From assembly GCA_030704615.1 (NCBI GenBank), contig CM060734.1, positions 10,848,001 through 10,912,000 of the forward strand: 64,000 nucleotides of DNA, in the 5' to 3' direction. This stretch comes from Takakia lepidozioides. Lineage: Eukaryota; Streptophyta; Takakiopsida; Takakiales; Takakiaceae. The notes under the pieces are model-generated. The model worked only from the letters and a program-made list of their open reading frames with translations, ran no database searches and was not told the DNA's origin. Numbering within the stretch: position 1 is the stretch's first letter; every line of letters begins with the position of its first letter. The position numbers were made by a program, and so were the translations under genes. Shown here in pieces: positions 58,400 through 64,000 of this stretch.

Positions 58400-59000
58400 A
58401 ACCGGGTAGAGATCTTGTTGCAGCTTATGACTTAGACTACTAGGTTCATAACATAACTTGCACCTGTACCTGCACCTGCATCCACTGCAAGCACTCATAT
58501 GGTCTACTGGTCATCAACCCAGCCTCACCATAAGAGAATAATGATGGTCTGACTAGTCATCACCCCAGCCTCACCACCGACAGCACGCTCTAGGATTGAC
58601 CGGTGATCAAATCCAAACCAACCTCCTATGAAAACAAGCGCCCACACAAAACTAACATGGCGCACAGTCAAACATGCAGGTGTGGAGGGGATCCAAGCAC
58701 AAGAAAATCAAAACAGTAACTCCCCCACACCAAAAATACTCCACACTGACGCTCCTGCAAGACACCCCAGCCCAAACCCGGACTGACTCTTGCCTCCACC
58801 TACGGAAAGGTTTTGGCCTACAGAGAGGGTGGAAGACTACAAAGAAGAGAGACTAAAGCAATTCTTATCACAACATGCTCTCATCCCACTACCCTATCTC
58901 CATGCTCTTTTACTTAAGCAATAGACAAGACCTTTCAAGGATCTCTCAAATAACTATCTAAGAGCCCTCAAGATGTTCCTCAAACAATCTCACTAAGGCT
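58400..59000. other. Upstream region of the Gag fragment
   Basis: No supported gene. It is probably the leader or LTR of the minus-strand retrotransposon, but no TG/CA ends or primer-binding site were identified. Confidence 0.35.
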
Positions 59001-59039
59001 CCCAAAGCTTGCACAATGGTACTCCAAACAGTACACCAA

Positions 59040-59420
59040 GGCCTCAAGAGCTTGCCAAATCTCGGCCTTCAAGGACCCCAAATAGTTCGCCAAAGACTCC
59101 TCAAGCTCGCCAAATATCGGCCTCCAAGGACCCCAAACAGCCCTCCAAACAGCCTTCCAAAGGCTCCAAAAACTTGCCAAATATTGGCCTTCAAAAACCC
59201 CAAATGGTCCTCCACATAGCCTTCCAAAGGCTCCAAAAACTTGCCAAAACTTGGCCTTCAAGGACCGCAAATAGTCCTCCAAATAGTCATCCAAATACCT
59301 CTTCAAGAGCTCTTCAAAGTGCCTTACAAAAGCTCCTCAGAGTGTCTTCCAAAAGCTCCTCAAAGGACCCCAAAGATCCCCCAAACAATCCTCCAAAAGG
59401 CCCTTGAAAATCCTCCAAAA
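59040..59420. repeat. Degenerate tandem repeat of about 60-68 bp
   Basis: CTTGCCAAA..T.GGCCT(T/C)CAAGGACCCCAAA(T/C)AG recurs at about 59052, 59110, 59174 and 59242, with CTCCAAA and GCCTTCCAAAGGCTCC spacers. The derived frames on both strands (for example repeated WQVFGAF on the minus strand) follow from the repeat. Confidence 0.7.
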
Positions 59421-59457
59421 GCCCTATATTGTCTTATATGTCACTATATTCCCAGCC

Positions 59458-59577
59458 TATAGTGATTGTTCCCACACTACAGTGACGGTTCCCAGACTAC
59501 GGTAACCATTCCCACACTTTGGTGACCGTTCCTACACTACAGTGACGGTTCCCACACTTTGGTGACTATTCCCATGA
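59458..59577. repeat. 20-21-bp tandem repeat
   Basis: About six copies of CACTACAGTGACGGTTCCCA and variants (CACTTTGGTGACC/TRTTCCCA). Confidence 0.8.
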
Positions 59578-59579
59578 AC

Positions 59580-61380
59580 CTAGGGTTGCATGTGCATCTC
59601 ATGCTAGGGTTTGTGCATCCCAAGCTAGGGTTTGTGCTTCCTTGAGCTTCATGCTTGATCTCCTCAAGCATCCATGACTTCTATGAGATACCAAAGCAAA
59701 CTACTTTGATCTTCTTCACCTCAAGCCACAACCAAGCTTGGTTCCATCTCACCTAGCAATGCATTTTCCAAACAACAAGCTTCACTTCTCTTTGGAGCTC
59801 AAGAATCAAGCTTTTTATCTCATTTGACAAGCAACCAAGTCTTGCACTCATTCATGTGCTCTTCTTTGGCCATCCACACACATGCTCCATTCTTGGCTTC
59901 TATGTGTTGCTTCTCCAAGCATCAATACATCTCCATCTCATGCAAAGAAGAAGATTCAAGTCCCTTCACTTGCTAGCTCAAGAGTCGTGCTCTCCTCAAG
60001 CTTAAGGTTGAAACCCCAACTCAAACATGTGCTCTACAAGTGCTTTTCCTTCACCTAAGTGGAAACCAGCCCTTTTCCTTTCTTCTTGCTCTCCAAGGCT
60101 TGAAAATAGAAGCCTCAATGGGCTGAAAACATGCTCCACATAAGCATCACCTCATACATAAAGGAATGAACTTGTTCCCTTCACCTTCTAGCTCTCCTCA
60201 AGCTTGAAGTTGGAAGCCGCACTTGGAAAGCATGCTCCACACATGCCACTTGCTTGGTCAACCACTTGCTTCACCAAGAGCAATCCAAGAACTCATAGAA
60301 CTAGCAAAAGCACTCCCTTCTAGCGTCTTAGCTTGCTTGTTTGTCAACCAAATGAAACCCCACTTGGCTTCATTTCACCGTGGATAAAACATCCACTTCT
60401 TAGCTTCTCTTGAGCTACTCAATGCTCCTCAAGCTATCTTTGTTGTACTCATTCTATGGTGTTTCTAACCCAAGCATGTGCCGCTCTTTGGCTTCTCTTT
60501 CACACCATGAACAACTAGAGCTTGCTCTTGAAACCCTAGTGTTTATCTTCTCCACACACAAGACGCTTCTCTTGTGATGCAAGAGCTCTTTTCCAAGCTC
60601 TCAAACCCTTGGTGCACAATAATGCTTCTACAAATCCTCAATGCATTCTTTTCACCATAGAAGCCACTTCCTTGGCAAATGGTTGTCACAACACTTGAGA
60701 TACAAGAGATGACGCTCCTTCTTCTAAAACTTTCAAACCTTTTGCTCCACACACACACGACTTTCTCCCTGCAATACTTGCAAAGTCTTGTAACTCAAGA
60801 GCTCTCTCCTTGAGCTCTCCACCTCCTTGATGCAATGCAAACACACTCTCCCTTGCAACACCTTGCAAGCCTTGTGAGATACTTGAGCTTTTCCTAGCTC
60901 TCTCACTCCTTGGTGTACACCCACACAAGTGCTAAGCTAATCCTTACACTCCGCACTCACAAGCATAAGCTCATCTTCTTATAGTGATAATGAAAGTGAA
61001 CATAATGGAAACACACCACTCATGAACCACTCAATCACATAAACTAAGTCAAGCCAAGGGCACCCTTGCTAAGGGAATCCACCCTACAAAGCCCTCACCA
61101 CACTCCCGCTCAATACCTAGAGCTATGGAAGTGAGAGAGGCTCATGGAGGCTCAACTACAAGAAGATGAGCCTCCTCCATCCTCACAAGGGGAAAACCTA
61201 TCTCCATGTCCCAAGTGAGGCTCGACACCTCACTTGGCATGTGAGACCAAATGAAGTCCCAACACATAAAATATAAATATAAATATCTAAAATGTCCTAG
61301 TTAACTAAAAGTAGGTAATTCTAGATAACGGCATGACTAAAACCATGACACATCTTTCCCATGAAAACTTTGGTGGAAGC
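59580..61380. other. CT-rich intergenic DNA, no gene
   Basis: Long pyrimidine-rich stretch with recurrent CTCAAGCTT, CTTGCTCTCCAAG and ACACATGCTCC words, looking like a decayed low-order repeat or LTR. Minus-strand frames near 60543-60928 are short and without domains. Confidence 0.4.
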
Positions 61381-61382
61381 TT

Positions 61383-62870
61383 TTACGACAGTTTGGCCTC
61401 GAAGTCCCTCTTCACTTCCTGCCAGCATGCATCCCAACTTTGCTCTATGTCCTCTGTTACAAGGCACTCCTCTCCTTTCGTGTTGGTTGTGGATACATAG
61501 AACACCGCAGATCCCTTTACTTACCTATGCACAAAATCATTCTTCAATTTTGTGATGTCGTTTCTCAGTGCGGGTCGGATAGCGGGCATTGAAATCATTC
61601 TGCATAGTGGGATATGGAGGTTTCCTCCAGCAACCTCCATTGACAGAATTACCTTCGAAGAGTTCACCTTCTGGCCCCCGATAACCGCCTCGGCCTTGTC
61701 GGCATAGTGGTCCTCATAGGCTTCCTCTTCATCTTCACCTTGTGCCTCAGCTCCCTCTCCAGCCACACCTTTCATTTTTCTTTTTCTCTGCACAAAAACG
61801 CGATCCTGGTGAGTAAAGATGACGAAGGGGAATCCCTGCCCAAACAGACAATGGAGGCTCTCACAAATCAAACCTTGCGTTGACGCAAGGTTGATCCATG
61901 GGCCTGCATCCAGGTCTCTTCTAGCCTTTGCTCCATTACAGCAAAGCAGGGTTTCGTATGTTGTGCATGTACATGTCAGTTCCCCAAATCAACCTCGCGT
62001 TGACGCAAGCCTGTTGATTTGTGGGCTGGCAGGGTAGGAAGAGATTACATCAGGCAGACATTGGATCAATCCCCAAATCAACCTTGTATTAGCGCAAGGT
62101 CGATCCATTGGCGCATCTATGTTGTCGAGCCTTCCCTCCAATGCAGCAAAGCAGGGTTTCGTGTGCTTTACAGGTACCTTACAGGTTTCCCAAATCTACC
62201 TCGCATTGACGCAACATTGTTTTGGGGGCTGCACTACTCCTACTCTGGCGCAAACCTCCATGCACTGCTACCTCTACGACCTCTTCCATGCATTCCCATC
62301 AGCTCGAAATCAACCTCGCGTTGACGCAAGGTTGATTTCGAGCTTTCACTTTAGCATTCCCCTCACTGAAAATGCAGAAGGCAGAAGGAGCAATGACACT
62401 CACCTCTGGTTTATTCTTCGCAGCGCTTGATGATGCTTCTCCTGCGTTCGTCTTGTCCATAGGTTCGCCTGGCAGTAGAGGTCCAACCAGATCAAATCCA
62501 TACCCCAGCGCGTCTCCGTCCTCCTCCCTTTCCTGGTCTTGCATGCCCAGATTCTCCTATCTCTGAACGTCAACGCGAGCCCAACCGTCGTCGTCGTCGT
62601 CCCCGCCCTCTATGGCTGGTTGCTCGTCGGTCTCCTCCTGCACCGCTGCAAGACCTTCCTCTCGAAACTGGCGTAGAAGGTTCGGTTGCACCTCCTCCTC
62701 CTCCTCTCCCTCGTTGGTGTCATCGCCCATCTTCAGTTCCCGTCTAAGCTTCTTCATTCTCTCCTTGGCTCGTACCCTCTGCTTAGTAGATGTGAAGTAT
62801 GGCGTTCGGCGGCGCCTTCTTCTCCCTCGAGATGGCGTGACCGTCTCGGCAGGATCCAGGATTGCTATGA
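61383..62870 (-). pseudogene. Spliced acidic protein gene, decayed, unrecognised family
   Basis: Minus-strand exon A (about 62870-62404) reads a basic stretch, TPYFTSTKQRVRAKERMKKL, then acidic runs (EGEEEEE, EGGDDDDDGWARVDVQR). An in-frame TAG at 62557-62559 is followed without shift by ENLGMQDQEREEDGDALGYG and KNKPE. The donor GAG|GTGAGTG at 62403 and acceptor TTTTTGTGCAG at 61788 define a 616-bp phase-0 intron. Exon B encodes RKRKMKGVAGEGAEAQ, VNSSKVILSMEVAGGNLHIP and MPAIRPALRNDITKLKNDFV. A TAA at 61521-61523 follows, then in frame VFYVSTTNTKGEECLVTEDI to a TAA at 61383. Two internal stops with continuing frame mark a pseudogene. No function can be assigned. The intron holds the palindromes listed separately. 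Confidence 0.55.
61871..62344. repeat. Palindrome cluster inside the intron
   Basis: Five diverged units of the family seen at 48.8-49.0 kb, at about 61871, 61986, 62074, 62193 and 62301. The first has perfect 10-bp arms AACCTTGCGT/ACGCAAGGTT. The last (62301-62344) has arms of 21 bp running from AGCTCGAAATCAACCT to AGGTTGATTTCGAGCT with a single mismatched pair. The intermediate units pair less well. Confidence 0.88.
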
Positions 62871-63277
62871 GCAGAAAACGTGGAGGGGGAAAGTGACACT
62901 AGGTGGGGTTCACCGCCACCCCATCCTCACCAAGATGCTTGCTGCATGGCTCGGCCATGCCTGCTGTGTGGAGCATTTGCATGATCGACACGTCGCAGTA
63001 AATGGTTCAGAATAGCACCAAAGAACATTTAGATGAAATAACATTTGTACTTGCGGAATTCATCCACGTCCACTTTTCATCCAAACTTTTCATGTGGAAA
63101 ATCCAGTTATAGAATGTGTAAACGGCTGTACAGCTGGTCTGATAAAGAAGCCGTTAAACATTAAATGTCCATCTGGACTTAGGATGCCCTGTCTGACAAA
63201 AGATTTATGTGACGGTGAAATGATTGAACTTTTTCGTTGTGGCTTTGCGGGGGTCGTTATCGGGAGGACAAGTGGGC

Positions 63278-63958
63278 AGTTGCAGCCTACGGTGGACCAA
63301 AAATGCTGTCACAACACTGTTTTTTTGGGACCTTGATTAGTTGTAAATTATCATACTCCTAAATGGAATTGTTGATAGTAAAAAGGGACTAAGCTATGAA
63401 GGCTCAACTACATATATTTCCCTTATTCCAAGTCTCATAACCAAAAAAACAAATGGTTAGAAATTATGGACTTTTGAACAAGTCCATAAGGATTTGTTAT
63501 AGTCCATATTAAAGGCCGTTATGGATTTTTTTTAAAGCATGATTCATAGAAAATTAGAAAAAAAGACTTGCCCAAATGTGCTTTGAGGGATAAAGAATCT
63601 CGAATGAAAACATCCAAAAATATTAAGTCAAATTAACTTTATGTACTATTTTGAGCCTTCAAAATAACTATTTTCGTAAAGTCCTTTACATATAGAATTC
63701 TTTGAAATATCAACACTACCTCATTAAATACATAGACCAAGGGTAGATCCCTGGGGTGGATCAAGGTCAAATTTGAAAAAAAACTATCGTGATCCGAAAC
63801 TATCGCGATTTGAAAATAAAGTCTTTAATGGTTAATAATAGACGGTTGAGATCGTAAATTGAAGTGAATCCAAATGGTTGAGGATTCGCCACATCCCCCT
63901 TTATGTACTTTTAGGGACTCATGGTGTGTCTCATTTTGGTCCACCGTAGGCTGCAACT
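63278..63958. mobile_element. MITE-like element with 25-bp terminal inverted repeats
   Basis: AGTTGCAGCCTACGGTGG plus ACCAAAA begins at 63278, and its reverse complement ends at 63958 (TTTTGGTCCACCG plus TAGGCTGCAACT). The 681-bp interior is AT-rich and non-coding. No clear target-site duplication is visible, so the superfamily is undetermined. Confidence 0.75.
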
Positions 63959-64000
63959 ACCTAAGTGTGGAAATTCAAGTGGACTGTCGCGCACCTCACT

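Noticed and set aside
48832-62344. CRISPR array from regularly spaced palindromic repeats
   Set aside because: Plant nuclear context, few diverged units, similar spacers and no cas genes.
24563-62759. Stop-codon reassignment (TAG as glutamine)
   Set aside because: The intact gene uses TAA as a real terminator, other frames end at TGA or TAG in expected places, and the TAG sites co-occur with frameshifts in dead transposon genes.

Overview
The window is nuclear DNA from a streptophyte plant. The only intact cellular gene is a plant-type peroxisomal polyamine oxidase with a ten-exon structure, long introns and GT-AG splice sites. The mobile elements (Ty3/gypsy, CACTA, MULE-like, L1-type LINE, tRNA-derived SINEs) and a short TTTAGGG stretch also fit a plant. 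The large nested-transposon content suggests a big genome. A seed-free plant or charophyte seems more likely to me than a compact angiosperm, but that is inference and I cannot name a species.

Layout. 1-2.3 kb: no recognisable gene. 2.5-4.9 kb: first copy of a 2.4-kb dispersed repeat (R1). 5.2-5.4 kb: a Copia-like LTR with its primer-binding site. 6.2-11.3 kb (minus): polyamine oxidase. 12.9-13.5 kb: a poly(A)-tailed retroposed insertion with an 11-bp target duplication. 14-18.7 kb: SINE pieces and AT-rich DNA. 18.7-22.1 kb: rearranged derivative of a methyltransferase-carrying transposon (called T here), with about 17 units of a 96-bp palindrome-bearing tandem repeat. 22.1-23.6 kb and 44.3-46.7 kb: two halves of one Ty3/gypsy element, split by a 20.75-kb CACTA insertion (23585-44337; CACTACAG termini, TTG target duplication). 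Inside the CACTA lie a fuller copy of T (25.7-32.8 kb), a second copy of the 2.4-kb repeat (R2), a SET-domain-like gene and a TNP2-type transposase. 47-48.6 kb: truncated LINE. 48.8-49 kb: a cluster of near-perfect palindromes. 51.9-57.3 kb: two 1.37-kb direct repeats flanking an unrecognised 262-aa ORF. 57.3-58.3 kb (minus): retrotransposon Gag. 59-61 kb: degenerate tandem repeats. 61.4-62.9 kb (minus): a decayed spliced gene whose intron holds the same palindrome family. 63.3-63.96 kb: a MITE-like element.

Most notable content. Element T has two divergent genes, a MULE-like transposase (minus) and a protein with the motif order of beta-class (N4-cytosine/N6-adenine) DNA methyltransferases (plus). 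A tandem array of palindromes centred on GGCGCC separates them. The surrounding CACTA carries a SET-domain-like reading frame upstream of its transposase. Two nested transposons carrying candidate DNA- and histone-modifying proteins is the best candidate here for an undescribed system. All copies in this window carry frameshifts or stops, so any activity must be sought in intact relatives elsewhere in the genome.
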